Part shown: piece by piece, positions 31,730-41,917 of the stretch
Numbering within the stretch: the stretch's first letter is position 1
How the letters are laid out: each line of letters begins with the position of its first letter
The notes under the pieces: model-generated
The model's input: only the letters and a program-made list of their open reading frames with translations
Databases searched by the model: none
Told to the model about the DNA's origin: nothing
Translations under genes and position numbers: made by a program
NCBI RefSeq assembly: GCF_900104945.1
Contig: NZ_LT629736.1
Coordinates: 1,426,001-1,490,000 of the forward strand
Reading direction: 5' to 3'
Source: Halopseudomonas xinjiangensis
Lineage (GTDB): Bacteria; Pseudomonadota; Gammaproteobacteria; Pseudomonadales; Pseudomonadaceae
DNA: 64,000 nt

Positions 31730-32788
31730 ATGAGACGCGCACTGCTCACCACCACCCTCACCTTGTTACCATGCATCGCTCTGGCCGCCACCGACTGGCA
31801 GAAGTCCCTGCAGGATGAAATAACCCGGATCGACAACTATTTCCCGGGAGAAGTGGGCCTGTACGTCCAGCGGCTTGGCGATGGCGCCTCGCTCTCCTGG
31901 CATGCGAATGAGAGCTGGCATCTCGGCTCCCTCATGAGCGTGCCGATTGCCGTCGAAGTCTTCGACCGTATCGATAAGCGCGAGTTGAGCCTGAGCGATA
32001 CGGTGGAACTTGAAGAAGCGCGCATCGTCGATGGCCCGGGGGAAACCAGCCAGCACCAGCCGGGCACCTCGCTGAGCATCGGCTATCTCCTGGAACAGAT
32101 GCTCGGAACCGGCGACCAGACCGCTGCAGACGTGCTTATCGGTGTCGTCGGCCTCGACGCGGTGAATCAACGCGCCCAGCAGCTCCTTCCGCCTGGCAGC
32201 GATTATGAACAGCTGGGTCCGATCACGCGGCCGCTGGAAATGCACCGCAACGTATTCGGCATCATGCATCGAGGTGCCTTCGATCTTACTGCTACGGATT
32301 TTCTGGAGATACGCAAGGCCGGAGACGCGGATGCGCAGGTCGAAGCTTTCCAGCAGCGGCTGGGTATCGGCGAGCAGGATCTGAAGGTGCCGGATCTTAC
32401 CAGCGCCTACGCCCTGTACTACGCCACGCCCATCAATTCTGGTCAGCTCGACAGCTTCGCCGGCGTGTTGGCCACGGTGCAATCGGGCCAAGCCTTATCT
32501 CCGGAGAGTACCGAGGCCCTGCTGACGATGATGCGTCTCGGACATGGTCGACTGGGCAGCAGCCTCCCTGACTCGGCGAGCTATGCACATTTGCGTAGCG
32601 ACCTCCCTCGACGGGTATGCGATGCTGGCGTCATTTCGACCGGCATGCTCGGAGGCGACACCGAGCAGGACGGCGTGATCGTCGCCGCCTGCACGCGCGG
32701 CGCGGCTTCGGCCGAGGAAGCGGGTCAGGCATTGAGCGAAATAGGCAAGGCGGTAGCCCAGTCGGGTATCCTGAGGACCGCCGAGTAG
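31730..32788 (+). CDS. Exported beta-lactamase-fold protein lacking catalytic motifs
   Basis: 352 residues with a signal peptide (MRRALLTTTLTLLPCIALAA). It aligns with class A beta-lactamase/serine hydrolases: GEVGLYVQRLGDGASLSWHANE, HLGSLMSVPIAVEVFDRIDKREL, GTGDQTAADVLIGVVGLDAVNQRA and the late ISTGMLGG. But SxxK reads S-L-M-S, SDN reads G-D-Q and KTG reads S-T-G, so the general-base lysine and both other motifs are absent. It is therefore probably not an active acyl-serine hydrolase; a binding or structural envelope role is inferred. Start chosen at ATG 31730 just before the signal peptide. Confidence 0.82.
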   Translation: MRRALLTTTLTLLPCIALAATDWQKSLQDEITRIDNYFPGEVGLYVQRLGDGASLSWHANESWHLGSLMSVPIAVEVFDRIDKRELSLSDTVELEEARIVDGPGETSQHQPGTSLSIGYLLEQMLGTGDQTAADVLIGVVGLDAVNQRAQQLLPPGSDYEQLGPITRPLEMHRNVFGIMHRGAFDLTATDFLEIRKAGDADAQVEAFQQRLGIGEQDLKVPDLTSAYALYYATPINSGQLDSFAGVLATVQSGQALSPESTEALLTMMRLGHGRLGSSLPDSASYAHLRSDLPRRVCDAGVISTGMLGGDTEQDGVIVAACTRGAASAEEAGQALSEIGKAVAQSGILRTAE

Positions 32789-32807
32789 CGGCGCGGCGGC
32801 GCTCGGT

Positions 32808-33272
32808 TCAGAAGCCCTGGACCGTGCTAAGCCAGGCGATGCCCAGACAGGTCACCACCACGATGCTGAGCGGTTTGCGTAGCGAGGGATACCACACTGG
32901 CGCGAGCCCGTGACGAACTGCCCATATGTCGGCGAAGTATAGTGCCGCGAACGCCACGAAAATGACCGGAAGCCCGAAATCGACCGGCAGGCTGAGCGCG
33001 ACCCAGCCAAGCAGCGGCGGAATGATCGACAGGCCGAGCTGCACTGGGGCCTTCTCGCTACGCTCATCGGCGCGCATCGCCAGGCCCCAGTGAATTGCAC
33101 CCATGAAGGCCAGGACGATGGCAGCGTAAGCCATCAGCTCCTCCAGCACGCGTTCACGCCAAGCCTCGGGCGTGACCCACATGCCAAGCGCCCCCGTGAC
33201 AAAGGGAACCAGGCCGGCCAGGCCGAGACCTACGGCCAGCCGAGGCGGCCGTGTCGCGCTGAAGGGATGCAT
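32808..33272 (-). CDS. DUF3429 membrane protein
   Basis: 154 residues with about five hydrophobic segments (PRLAVGLGLAGLVPFVTGALG; LEELMAYAAIVLAFMGAIHWGLAM; LSIIPPLLGWVALSLP; LPVIFVAFAALYFADIW; LSIVVVTCLGIAWLS). The AFMGAIHWGLAM motif marks DUF3429. Function unknown. Start set at ATG 33272, with GGAG upstream. Convergent with the beta-lactamase-fold gene with a 19-bp gap. Confidence 0.85.
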   Translation of the reverse strand: MHPFSATRPPRLAVGLGLAGLVPFVTGALGMWVTPEAWRERVLEELMAYAAIVLAFMGAIHWGLAMRADERSEKAPVQLGLSIIPPLLGWVALSLPVDFGLPVIFVAFAALYFADIWAVRHGLAPVWYPSLRKPLSIVVVTCLGIAWLSTVQGF

Positions 33273-33357
33273 GCTTGCTCCGCTAGACGTGAGGAGGATC
33301 GTGTATCGGTTGCGGATCATTATAGGTCTGGCGGCTTCGCCGGCAAGCATTGATCCG

Positions 33358-35370
33358 CTATCGGCTGTTGGCGACCGCCTGTGTGCGTCTTGGAATCGCA
33401 CGTAGCAGTCGCTTGAGACGGCGTTCAAAGTCTCGCCATTGCCTACGCCCGCCCGCTCCCGCTGCACCCGCATAGGTGAGCCGAACGTACTCGTCGAAGA
33501 AAGCAGCCAATTCATCGCGTTGCCGAGGTAGCGCCTCCGACAGTCGCGCCTCCCAGGCTCGGGGCCCTTCAGCCTTGTCGGCCTGCAGTCCGATCCGCGC
33601 CAGGCGCCGGTTAAGCCGGAGCCACGCCTCGCGACGAGGGTCGCGGCGGTGCCGTTGCGGGCGCAGCGTCCACAGCGCGAGCGGTATCATCACCAGCAGC
33701 ATCGCAACCAGCGCATAGATGCCGATGCGCTGCCAGTCCGTGGTACCCAGCCAGCGCTTGAAAAATTCCAGCTGTCGCTCGCTTTCGTAACCGAGCACTT
33801 TCAGCTGCCATTGATAGTTCACATCATCCCAGGTCAGCCGGATGTCGTTGACCCAGCCGATGTTACGGTAACGGGCGCTGGCAAGCGGTGCGTTCTCGAG
33901 AAAGGTCCCCTCGTCCATGATCGCGTCCTGGATCCCCTGCTCGATGCGCTCGGGAGCAACCTGAAAGGTTGGGTCGACCGATATCCAGCCTTCGCCAGGT
34001 ATCCAGGCTTCTACCCAGGCATGCGCGTCAAACTGGTGCACCAGTACATAGTTGCCGCGCGGGTTGACCTCGCCACCCTGATAACCGGCCACGATGCGCG
34101 CGGGGATGCCTGCAGCACGCAGCACGAACGCCATGGCTCCGGCGAAGTGCGCGCAGAAACCGCGTCTTTTATCGAACAGAAACTCGTCGTTGGTATGTCG
34201 GCCCAACCGATCGGGGCGAAGCGTGTAGTGATAGGGTTCACGGTTGAAATGCGCCAGCACCGCCTGAACCAGTTCCAGATCATCCGGGTACTGTTCGCGC
34301 AGTGACGCAGCCCAGGCCCTCGTCCTCGGGTCCGACCCCTCGGGCAGGCCGGTGTACACCCGGCGCTGCAGCGGATCCAGCCGTTGCGGATCCAGCCGAC
34401 TTTGGCGCCACGACGTGGCGGCATAGAACAGCGTCTGGCTGATCGGTCGGCGCGCCTGGAGCATGAAGTCGCGGGTCAACACCAGGCGATCGTCGAGGCT
34501 GGTAGCGCCGCGGAGGCTGAATGCCCAGGCCTGTCCGGTCGGAGGAATCATCACCTGGTAGGTAATCGGCTCGCCCGCGGCTTCCCAGGGTGGGACCGGC
34601 CCACTGGAGGCGAAGCCCGAGTGGCTCCAGCTACGCCCGTCGAAATGGCCGAGCGTCAGTGCCCTCCAGTAAAGCTGTGGGTGCGGTGGGATCTCGCCGA
34701 TGAAGCTGGCGCGAAACGCCAGATTGCCGGAGCGCGCCACTTCCGCTACGTCCCCCGGCGCCATGCTTTCGGCTAATCCGATTCGGTCCTGCCCGGGCGT
34801 ATTCACCGCCCACAACGGCCCGACTCGCGGAAAAACCAGGAACAACACGAGCATCAGCGGGATCGCCTGCAGCAACATCACCGCGCCGGTGCGAAACGCG
34901 CGTGCCGGGTCGTTGCGCGCGGGTGTCTGTTGCAGGCCGACCAATGCGGCGACCAGCACCAGAAGCGAGAAGCACTGATATAGCGCAAGTACGATCCCTT
35001 GGTCGAACAGGAACGCGGTCGCGACAATGAAGAATCCCAGATAGATCACCACCAGGGCGTCGCGCGGCGTGCGCATCTCCAGTAGCTTGAGCATGAACAG
35101 CAACAGCAGCAGCATCACCGCCGCGTCCAACCCGATCAGTGTCCCCTGTGCAGAGAACACACCCGCACACGTGGTGACCAGCGCCAGTACCTTTATCAAC
35201 TTGCCTGGATAGTTCCAGCGCATGCGTTGAATCTGTACCCGCCACAGAGCACAGACCAGCCAGAGAACAGCGACCCATATCGGCAGACGCGGCAGATGCG
35301 GCGCCAGCACCACCACTTGCGCTGTGAGGAGCCACACCAGACTGTTACGGGGAATCAGCGCGGCGCTCAT
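33358..35370 (-). CDS. tgpA: TgpA-like membrane transglutaminase
   Basis: 670 residues: six N-terminal membrane helices (DUF3488, about 1-170), periplasmic transglutaminase core with the catalytic triad Cys in RRGFCAHFAGAMAF, His in FDAHAWVEAW and Asp in WISVDPTF (about 405-465), one more helix (IGIYALVAMLLVMIPLALW, about 550-570) and a cytosolic DUF4129 tail. In P. aeruginosa TgpA is essential and is encoded with MoxR and DUF58 proteins, as here. Start overlaps the DUF58 stop by 4 bases (ATGA). Confidence 0.93.
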   Translation of the reverse strand: MSAALIPRNSLVWLLTAQVVVLAPHLPRLPIWVAVLWLVCALWRVQIQRMRWNYPGKLIKVLALVTTCAGVFSAQGTLIGLDAAVMLLLLLFMLKLLEMRTPRDALVVIYLGFFIVATAFLFDQGIVLALYQCFSLLVLVAALVGLQQTPARNDPARAFRTGAVMLLQAIPLMLVLFLVFPRVGPLWAVNTPGQDRIGLAESMAPGDVAEVARSGNLAFRASFIGEIPPHPQLYWRALTLGHFDGRSWSHSGFASSGPVPPWEAAGEPITYQVMIPPTGQAWAFSLRGATSLDDRLVLTRDFMLQARRPISQTLFYAATSWRQSRLDPQRLDPLQRRVYTGLPEGSDPRTRAWAASLREQYPDDLELVQAVLAHFNREPYHYTLRPDRLGRHTNDEFLFDKRRGFCAHFAGAMAFVLRAAGIPARIVAGYQGGEVNPRGNYVLVHQFDAHAWVEAWIPGEGWISVDPTFQVAPERIEQGIQDAIMDEGTFLENAPLASARYRNIGWVNDIRLTWDDVNYQWQLKVLGYESERQLEFFKRWLGTTDWQRIGIYALVAMLLVMIPLALWTLRPQRHRRDPRREAWLRLNRRLARIGLQADKAEGPRAWEARLSEALPRQRDELAAFFDEYVRLTYAGAAGAGGRRQWRDFERRLKRLLRAIPRRTQAVANSR

Positions 35371-36356
35371 GTACCCTCCTGGTATAACGCCACCGCTCTG
35401 AGGCAGGCGTCGCGGTGGGCCTCGCCCCGACCCGGTTCAACGCGCGTGCCGCCGAGTATCAGCCCGAAAGGCTGCCCCGCCTGATCGAGCTGCAAGATCC
35501 AACCGGTCAGGCAGCCCAGCCGGCCTTCCAGGTCCATGGCCGGCGCATCGTCGAGACTGAGCCACAGACTGCTATGGGATGGCTCGGCAAAAACCTTGCT
35601 GTGCAACCCCTGGCCACGGGACCAGGCGCGCCAGTCGAGACGGCGCTTGGAGTCGCCCGGCTGGTAGTCGCGGAGACCCTGGAAATCCTCGACGCCCTCA
35701 CCACGCGGCTGCTCACCTTCACCTTCGCGGTTACGACTCTGTTTCGGCAGTTCGGCCTCGACCGGTCTGGGATAGACGAGCACCTGCCAGTTCAGGTCCA
35801 CCAGGCTCCACGCCACGAACCAGCCAAGCGGGTACCGGGTCTCTACGCGCAGGCGGCCGGGGCTGAACCAGCCCCGACGATGGGTGGGGTGAAACAAGGT
35901 GGCATCGATCTCGCCATTGCCCGGCACATCGATGCGCTGCGCTGGCGTACCGCGCCAGCGGAGACTGATCGACTGGTGTTCGCGCCGTCCGCCGCGCAAC
36001 TTCAATTCAAAGGGCGCGGCCTCGCCAGCGAAAACGGAGCGGCTGCCGCTGCTCTGCAACTGCAGACTGGCGAGGTTGCGGTACGTATGGTGTAGGGCTA
36101 CCCAGAACAGGCTGCCCAGGGTGAACGTGACCGCATAGACCAGGCTGTTCTGATAGTTGATCGCACCCAGCAGCATGATCAGCAGCAACAGCAACATGCC
36201 GAGTCCGGCTCGACTGGGTAAAATGAAGATACGTCGATGATCGAGCCGCACCTGGCTCGCCGCCGGGATCCGCCGGTTCAACCAGCGGGCGAATGCGCCA
36301 CGCGGGCGCGCAGACGAACGCGCCGTCACACTGCCGATACCTCGTTGAGCAGCCAT
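35367..36356 (-). CDS. DUF58-domain protein of the MoxR operon
   Basis: 329 residues. Two adjacent membrane helices (about 50-95: GLGMLLLLLIMLLGAINY and LVYAVTFTLGSLFWVALH) precede a cytosolic part with the DUF58 signature VEDFQGLRDYQPGDSKRRLDWRAWSRG (about 220-245), a von Willebrand-like fold. Partner of the MoxR ATPase. The ATG at 36356 overlaps moxR by 31 bases; a GTG at 36329 would overlap by 4 and also has a good Shine-Dalgarno (GAGG), so the true start is uncertain. Confidence 0.92.
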   Translation of the reverse strand: MAAQRGIGSVTARSSARPRGAFARWLNRRIPAASQVRLDHRRIFILPSRAGLGMLLLLLIMLLGAINYQNSLVYAVTFTLGSLFWVALHHTYRNLASLQLQSSGSRSVFAGEAAPFELKLRGGRREHQSISLRWRGTPAQRIDVPGNGEIDATLFHPTHRRGWFSPGRLRVETRYPLGWFVAWSLVDLNWQVLVYPRPVEAELPKQSRNREGEGEQPRGEGVEDFQGLRDYQPGDSKRRLDWRAWSRGQGLHSKVFAEPSHSSLWLSLDDAPAMDLEGRLGCLTGWILQLDQAGQPFGLILGGTRVEPGRGEAHRDACLRAVALYQEGT

Positions 36357-37243
36357 TGCGCCAACCCTTCGCCGCCGTGGCCGGCTGGATCCTCACTGGC
36401 GCGCAACCTATGACTGACCACGGCCGGTAGCACCGCCTGTACATCCTCGGGAATGACATAGCTACGGTGCTGCAGCATGGCCCAGGCGCGAGAGGCTGCC
36501 AGCAGACCGAGGCTTGCACGGGGCGAGAGCCCCCAGGCACAGACCTGCCCCTCCCGCGTACGGTTAACCAGCCTGAGGATGTAATCGATGATTGCATCGG
36601 TCGCCGTAATGTCCGGGACCATCGCCTGAAGCGCGTGCAGTTGATCGCGGGTCAACGCCGGTTCGATTCTGTCCAGGCGAACGCGTCGCGCGTCCCCCTG
36701 CAGCAGGCTCTTCTCCGCTACCTCGGAAGGATAGCCGAGCGATAGGCGCATCAGAAAACGGTCGAGTTGCGACTCTGGAAGTACGTAGGTGCCGCTCTGC
36801 GAGACCGGGTTCTGGGTCGCGATGACGAAGAATGGATCCGGCAAGGCGCGGGTCGCGCCGTCGACGGTAACCTGCCCTTCCTCCATCGCCTCGAGCAATG
36901 CGCTCTGGCTTTTGGGCGTGGCGCGGTTGATTTCGTCGGCAAGAATCAGTTCGGCAAAGACCGGGCCGGGGTGGAACTCGAATTGGGCAGTATCCCGGTT
37001 GAATACCGATGTACCCAATATGTCGCCTGGCAGCAGATCGCTAGTGAACTGAATGCGCTGATGACTCAGGCCCAGAACTCGCGCCAGCGCCTGAGACAGC
37101 GTTGTCTTGCCCATGCCGGGCAAGTCCTCTAGAAGCAAATGGCCCTTGGCGAGTAGGCAGGCCACCGCGAGTCGTACCGTGTGCCGCTTTCCGAAAAGAA
37201 CCTGATCGACCGCTTCCACCGCACGATCCAGTGCATCCCTCAT
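36326..37243 (-). CDS. MoxR-family AAA+ ATPase
   Basis: 305 residues. Walker A in LEDLPGMGKTTLSQALA, Walker B in LILADEINRATPKSQSALLEAMEEGQVTVDG, sensor-1 ATQNPVSQSGTY, and the lid domain with WGLSPRASLGLLAASRAWA. MoxR ATPases act as chaperones for cofactor insertion or complex assembly. First gene of moxR-DUF58-tgpA. ATG 37243 (MRDALDRAVEAV) is preceded by GAGG; the GTG six bases upstream is less likely. Confidence 0.94.
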   Translation of the reverse strand: MRDALDRAVEAVDQVLFGKRHTVRLAVACLLAKGHLLLEDLPGMGKTTLSQALARVLGLSHQRIQFTSDLLPGDILGTSVFNRDTAQFEFHPGPVFAELILADEINRATPKSQSALLEAMEEGQVTVDGATRALPDPFFVIATQNPVSQSGTYVLPESQLDRFLMRLSLGYPSEVAEKSLLQGDARRVRLDRIEPALTRDQLHALQAMVPDITATDAIIDYILRLVNRTREGQVCAWGLSPRASLGLLAASRAWAMLQHRSYVIPEDVQAVLPAVVSHRLRASEDPAGHGGEGLAQWLLNEVSAV

Positions 37244-37400
37244 GTACACCTCTTTTTATGCCGTCCTGGAACTATGACCATACCCGTTCCGCTTGGTGCA
37301 GCGAAAAACAAAAAGCGAAAGCGAGGGACATGACAGAGTACATCTGAGTGCGGAAGATCGGACCGATCGGCAGATTGGGCGCCGAACAAGAGGAAGGCAT

Positions 37401-37436
37401 CTTCGCCGTCAGACCATCACAGTCTAAACGGCGAAG
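37401..37436. repeat. Long hairpin downstream of the urease operon
   Basis: CTTCGCCGT (37401-37409) pairs with ACGGCGAAG (37428-37436), with a second inner stem AGAC/GTCT. No T tract. It lies 25 bases beyond the ureJ stop on the minus strand and may mark the end of, or protect, the urease mRNA. Confidence 0.55.
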
Positions 37437-37460
37437 AGCGAGGCGGCGAGCGCGTAGCAT

Positions 37461-38033
37461 TCAGCCTAGCGCGAGCCCTACCCCAGCCAGAGCGATGCCG
37501 GCGCCGATAAGCCGGGCCAGCCCAGCCGTACGCCGGCTCCCCAGTCCCGCGCCTGCGAGGTGAAGCACTGCGGTACTGAGAGCGAAGCCCAGCATGTACC
37601 CCAACATGCCCGCATCAACAGGCATTTCGGTGCCATGTGCTACGCCATGCACCACGGCAAAGGTAGAGACCAGCACTGCACCGGGCAGCAGCGCCACGCG
37701 GCGCGCCCAGAGCAGCAACATACCCAATGCCATTACCGAGGCCACGATGCCCTGCTCGACGCCCGGAATAGCCACACCGGCGAGCCCTGCCCCGGCGCCA
37801 ATCAGCATGAATACCACGAACAATAACGGCAGCGCCCACCGCGCACGCCCGCCAAGCTGAGCGCCCCACAGGCCTACCGCCAACATCGCAAGAAGATGAT
37901 CCAGCCCGGCGAACGGATGCGCCAGCCCCGAAGCCAGGCCACCCAGGTCGCCATGGCCTGAATGAGCCTGCGCCAGCGCTGGAGCACCCAGCAGGACAGC
38001 AAGAACAATGGAACGAGATAGCACATTATTCAT
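37461..38033 (-). CDS. ureJ: HupE/UreJ-family metal permease
   Basis: 190 residues, with a signal-like first helix ([22 protein letters not shown]) and about five more helices. The [18 protein letters not shown] motif (HPxxGxDH) is the family's metal signature. HupE/UreJ proteins move nickel or cobalt; in this operon nickel supply for urease is the obvious role. It is the last gene, its ATG overlapping the ureG stop by 8 bases. Confidence 0.93.
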   Translation of the reverse strand: MNNVLSRSIVLAVLLGAPALAQAHSGHGDLGGLASGLAHPFAGLDHLLAMLAVGLWGAQLGGRARWALPLLFVVFMLIGAGAGLAGVAIPGVEQGIVASVMALGMLLLWARRVALLPGAVLVSTFAVVHGVAHGTEMPVDAGMLGYMLGFALSTAVLHLAGAGLGSRRTAGLARLIGAGIALAGVGLALG

Positions 38034-38682
38034 GCTCAGACTCCTGTGTCGCAGTGGTCGGCGCGGGCAAGGCGTGCAACATGCCCTGACTGACAAGGAA
38101 GGCGATGATGTCGTCGACACCCGCCCCGCTTTTCAGATTGGAAAACACGAATGGCCGTTCGCCGCGCATCTTCTTCGCGTCGCGGTCCATGACGCCAAGG
38201 TCGGCCCCCACCAGCGGGGCCAGGTCGGTCTTGTTGATGATCAGCAGGTCGGAACGGGTGATGCCCGGCCCGCCCTTGCGCGGAATCTTGTCACCGGCGG
38301 AAACATCGATCACATAGAGGGTGAGATCGGAAAGCTCGGGGCTGAACGTCGCGGCCAGATTGTCCCCGCCGCTCTCAACGAAGATCAGCTCCATGCCCGG
38401 GAAACGCTCCTGCAATTCGGCTACGGCGGCAAGGTTCATCGAAGCATCTTCGCGTATTGCCGTATGCGGGCAGCCACCGGTTTCCACCCCAAGAATCCGG
38501 TCGGCCGGCAGCGCCTCGTGGCGCAACAGAAAGTCGGCATCCTCCCGCGTGTAGATATCGTTGGTGATGACCGCGAGGTCGTAATGCGGGTACAGGCGCT
38601 CGCACAGTATGCGAACCAGGGCCGTCTTGCCCGAGCCGACCGGCCCGCCGATCCCTACGCGCAGAGCGGGTTTGCTACTCAT
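38026..38682 (-). CDS. ureG: Urease accessory GTPase UreG
   Basis: 218 residues. SIMIBI-class GTPase that delivers nickel to urease in a complex with UreF and UreD. P-loop [13 protein letters not shown], metal-binding Cys-Pro-His motif in [19 protein letters not shown], and NKTDLAP base-recognition motif. ATG 38682 ([12 protein letters not shown]) has AGGAG seven bases upstream; the in-frame ATG at 38697 is less likely. Confidence 0.97.
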   Translation of the reverse strand: MSSKPALRVGIGGPVGSGKTALVRILCERLYPHYDLAVITNDIYTREDADFLLRHEALPADRILGVETGGCPHTAIREDASMNLAAVAELQERFPGMELIFVESGGDNLAATFSPELSDLTLYVIDVSAGDKIPRKGGPGITRSDLLIINKTDLAPLVGADLGVMDRDAKKMRGERPFVFSNLKSGAGVDDIIAFLVSQGMLHALPAPTTATQESEHE

Positions 38683-38693
38683 GGTATTGCTCC

Positions 38694-39380
38694 TCATGAC
38701 CGAAACAGTCTTGTGTATTGGTTTTCATGCCGGGCGCTGGCAAATGCCAGACCGGGGAGACCGGCACCCAGATCGTCGTCTTCGAGTAATGCCGCGGCGT
38801 CCACCACCGCAGGCAGGCAGGGCAACAGCCGGTCGAGCAAACGTTGCGCGTCGGTCTGCCCCAGCGGAATCAGCTTGGTCGCGGCACCGGTCTGGTTTTC
38901 CAACCAGCTCCACAACACACCAAGCGCCAGCTGCCGGCTTCCGGTCTGCCAATACCAGCCAGCCATGGCAAACGCCGTTGCCAGCGCTATTGGCTCGCCC
39001 TTGGGCCAGTCCAGGGCGACCGGCAATTCCAGGGAGCACAACAGACGCAGCAATGCACCGCCCTGCTGGCTGTCTTCCAGATACAGCTCGGCCGTTTCGC
39101 GACTGGCCAGCAGCCAGTCGTTCCATCGCGCCAGCGCATCGGTGTCGCCCTGTTCCAATGCGGTGTACTGGCGCAGCAACAGCGGTACGTCGAGCCGGGC
39201 CAACCCCTGGGACGCCAGACCCTCGAGCCAGTCGGCGGCCGAGTCGAGATCGCTCACCCAACCTTGCTCAATGACGTATTCCAACCCTTGCGAATAGGCG
39301 TAGCCGCCGATCGGCAAGGCCGGGCTGGCCAGCTGCAGGACGCGCAGCAACGCGTTATCGGACGTTTCAATGGCTGGCAT
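38694..39380 (-). CDS. ureF: Urease accessory protein UreF
   Basis: 228 residues, all helical, GTPase-regulating partner of UreG. Family motifs [25 protein letters not shown] and, near the end, [21 protein letters not shown]. Overlaps ureE by 14 bases and ends 11 bases before ureG. Confidence 0.95.
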   Translation of the reverse strand: MPAIETSDNALLRVLQLASPALPIGGYAYSQGLEYVIEQGWVSDLDSAADWLEGLASQGLARLDVPLLLRQYTALEQGDTDALARWNDWLLASRETAELYLEDSQQGGALLRLLCSLELPVALDWPKGEPIALATAFAMAGWYWQTGSRQLALGVLWSWLENQTGAATKLIPLGQTDAQRLLDRLLPCLPAVVDAAALLEDDDLGAGLPGLAFASARHENQYTRLFRS

Positions 39381-39858
39381 GCGTATGCCCGTTGAGACGC
39401 AGCAAGGGTGCTGCCGGGGTAGCTACGCTGTGTGTATGCCCGTGATAAGCGCCAGGCTCTGGGTTGAACGGTGCGACGATGTCTTCCACATCCAGCCCCA
39501 GGCCCTTGAGCATGCCTTCCAGTACGTGGTCGCGCTGATAGCGCAGCTGACCGGGCTGGACTTCCAGCGCAACATGCCGGTTGCCCAGGTGATAGGCGGC
39601 CCGCGCCAACAGCAGCGTGTCGTCGCACAGCACGCGAGACAGCGGCTCGGGTTCGGCGTGGATGACCACGACCGTATCGTCGTTGGCGAGCAGCCGGTCG
39701 CCGTGCTGCAAGACGCGCCCGCGCGGCAAAAAAAGACCTACCTCGACGCCCTCGCGTGTGCGCGTACGCAACCGGCTACGGGTGCGTAGTTCATAAGTCA
39801 GCTCCAGCTCATGGTGCGCCGGTCCCGGCCCGTCCAGCCATTGATGACATTCGAGCAT
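39367..39858 (-). CDS. ureE: Urease nickel metallochaperone UreE
   Basis: 163 residues. N-terminal peptide-binding domain (ELTYELRTRSRLRTRTREGVEVGLFLPRG) and C-terminal metal domain (AAYHLGNRHVALEVQ, with the nickel-binding His) followed by a His-containing tail (AYHGHTHSV ... NGHTHASH), which should bind extra nickel. GAGGAG precedes the ATG. Confidence 0.95.
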   Translation of the reverse strand: MLECHQWLDGPGPAHHELELTYELRTRSRLRTRTREGVEVGLFLPRGRVLQHGDRLLANDDTVVVIHAEPEPLSRVLCDDTLLLARAAYHLGNRHVALEVQPGQLRYQRDHVLEGMLKGLGLDVEDIVAPFNPEPGAYHGHTHSVATPAAPLLRLNGHTHASH

Positions 39859-39875
39859 GAGCTCTCCTCAACCAG

Positions 39876-41576
39876 TCAGAATAAAAAGTAACGCTGCGCC
39901 AAGGGCAGCACGTCTGCCGGATCGCACAGCAGCGCGACACCATCCGCCTCGACCACGTAAGTCTGTGGATCGACGCTGATCTGCGGCATGTAGTCGTTGA
40001 GTTTCATGTCCGTCTTGCCGATGTTGCGGGTGTTGCGCACGGCTTCGAGCCGACGTGACAGCCCTAACCGCTCGCCAATGCCCGCCTCCAGCGCAGCCTG
40101 GGAAACGAAGGTGATGCAGGTGTGGTTCATCGCTTTGCCAAGGGCGCCGAACATCGGGCGGTAATGCACCGGTTGCGGTGTCGGGATTGATGCATTGGGA
40201 TCGCCCATCGGCGCTGCGGCGATAGCGCCGCCTTTGAGGATCAGGCTCGGCTTGGCGCCGAAGAACGCCGGTTTCCACAGGACCAGATCGGCCAGCTTCC
40301 CGGCTTCGATCGAGCCGACGACGTGCGCCACGCCCATGGTGATCGCCGGATTGATGGTGTACTTGGCCACGTAGCGACGCGCGCGGTAGTTGTCCGACCA
40401 GTCGTTGTCCTCGGGTAGCTCGCCGCGCTGCACTTTCATCTTGTGCGCGGTCTGCCAGGTGCGGGTGATGACCTCGCCGACCCGGCCCATGGCCTGCGAG
40501 TCCGAGGAGATCATGCAGAAGGCACCCAAGTCATGCAGGATATCCTCTGCGGCGATGGTCTCGCGGCGGATGCGGGAATCGGCGAAGGCGACGTCTTCGG
40601 CTATCGACGGATCCAGGTGGTGGCAGACCATGAGCATGTCCAGATGCTCATCGACGGTGTTGATGGTGTAGGGCCGCGTCGGGTTGGTCGAAGACGGCAG
40701 GACGTTCGGCTCGCCGCAGGCCTTGATGATGTCCGGCGCATGGCCACCGCCGGCGCCTTCGGTGTGATAGGTGTGGATCACGCGGCCCTTGATAGCAGCC
40801 AGGGTATCCTCGACGAAGCCGGACTCGTTCAGCGTATCGGTATGGATCGCCACCTGCACATCATAGGCATCAGCGACGCTTAGGCAGCAGTCGATGGCCG
40901 CCGGCGTGGTGCCCCAGTCCTCATGCAGTTTGAGCCCCATCGCACCGGCTTCGATCTGTTCTTCCAGCGCATCAGGCAGGCTGGCGTTTCCCTTGCCGAG
41001 AAAGCCCAGGTTCATGGGCAAGGCTTCGGCCGCCTCGAGCATGCGTGCGATATGCCAGGCGCCCGGCGTGCAGGTCGTGGCGTTGGTTCCGGTCGCCGGG
41101 CCGGTTCCACCGCCGAGCATGGTGGTGACGCCGGACATCAGCGCTTCCTCGACCTGCTGCGGGCAGATGAAGTGGATGTGCGCGTCAATGCCGCCAGCGG
41201 TGAGAATCATCCCCTCCCCGGCGATGACTTCGGTACCCGGCCCGATGATAATATCCACCCCCGGCTGAATGTCCGGGTTGCCGGCCTTGCCCAGATGCTG
41301 GATAAGACCATCCTTGATCGCTACATCGGCCTTGACGATGCCCCACCAGTCGAGGATCAGCGCATTGGTAATAACGGTGTCCGGCGTATCGGCTCTGCCA
41401 CGCTGGCTCTGGCCCATGCCGTCGCGAATCACCTTGCCACCACCGAACTTCACCTCCTCGCCGTAGCGGGTGTAGTCCTTCTCGACGCTGATCCACAGTT
41501 CGGTATCGCCGAGTCGAACCCGGTCGCCCGTCGTGGGGCCGTACATCTCAGCGTAAGCCTGCCTGCTTATTTCCAT
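39876..41576 (-). CDS. ureC: Urease alpha subunit UreC
   Basis: Catalytic subunit; hydrolyses urea to ammonia and carbamate in the cytosol. 566 residues, normal length. Nickel ligands in [14 protein letters not shown] and in GLKLHEDWG (carbamylated Lys), active-site flap [21 protein letters not shown], and [13 protein letters not shown]. Start at ATG 41576 ([14 protein letters not shown]) with GGGGGAGAG upstream; the frame is open further up but without family similarity. All catalytic residues appear intact. Confidence 0.98.
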   Translation of the reverse strand: MEISRQAYAEMYGPTTGDRVRLGDTELWISVEKDYTRYGEEVKFGGGKVIRDGMGQSQRGRADTPDTVITNALILDWWGIVKADVAIKDGLIQHLGKAGNPDIQPGVDIIIGPGTEVIAGEGMILTAGGIDAHIHFICPQQVEEALMSGVTTMLGGGTGPATGTNATTCTPGAWHIARMLEAAEALPMNLGFLGKGNASLPDALEEQIEAGAMGLKLHEDWGTTPAAIDCCLSVADAYDVQVAIHTDTLNESGFVEDTLAAIKGRVIHTYHTEGAGGGHAPDIIKACGEPNVLPSSTNPTRPYTINTVDEHLDMLMVCHHLDPSIAEDVAFADSRIRRETIAAEDILHDLGAFCMISSDSQAMGRVGEVITRTWQTAHKMKVQRGELPEDNDWSDNYRARRYVAKYTINPAITMGVAHVVGSIEAGKLADLVLWKPAFFGAKPSLILKGGAIAAAPMGDPNASIPTPQPVHYRPMFGALGKAMNHTCITFVSQAALEAGIGERLGLSRRLEAVRNTRNIGKTDMKLNDYMPQISVDPQTYVVEADGVALLCDPADVLPLAQRYFLF

Positions 41577-41601
41577 GTTCTCTCCCCCTTGCGACAGGCG
41601 T

Positions 41602-41907
41602 TCAAAGGCTGCCCATGACCTGGCCGCGAAAGCCGTAGACCTTGCGCTCACCGGCCAACGCAACCAACTCGATCTCGCGGCTCTGGCCCGGCTCGAAGCG
41701 CACCGCGGTGCCGGCGGCGATATTCAGGCGAAAGCCGCTCGCCGCTTCACGGTCAAAGCGCAGCGCCGCGTTGGTTTCGGCAAAGTGATAATGCGAGCCG
41801 ACCTGAATCGGTCGGTCGCCGGTGTTCGCTACGCTCAGGCGCAGCGTCTCGCGTCCCTCATTGAGGGTCAGCGAGCCTTCCAGCGTCTGGATTTCTCCGG
41901 GAATCAT
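41602..41907 (-). CDS. ureB: Urease beta subunit UreB
   Basis: 101 residues ([20 protein letters not shown] ... [14 protein letters not shown]), typical separate bacterial beta subunit. Motifs [15 protein letters not shown] and [27 protein letters not shown]. Ten bases downstream of ureA. Confidence 0.97.
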   Translation of the reverse strand: MIPGEIQTLEGSLTLNEGRETLRLSVANTGDRPIQVGSHYHFAETNAALRFDREAASGFRLNIAAGTAVRFEPGQSREIELVALAGERKVYGFRGQVMGSL

Positions 41908-41917
41908 TGGCCGGGCC

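Noticed and set aside
38008-39297. 429-codon plus-strand frame over ureG/ureF
   Set aside because: Antisense to two certain urease accessory genes.
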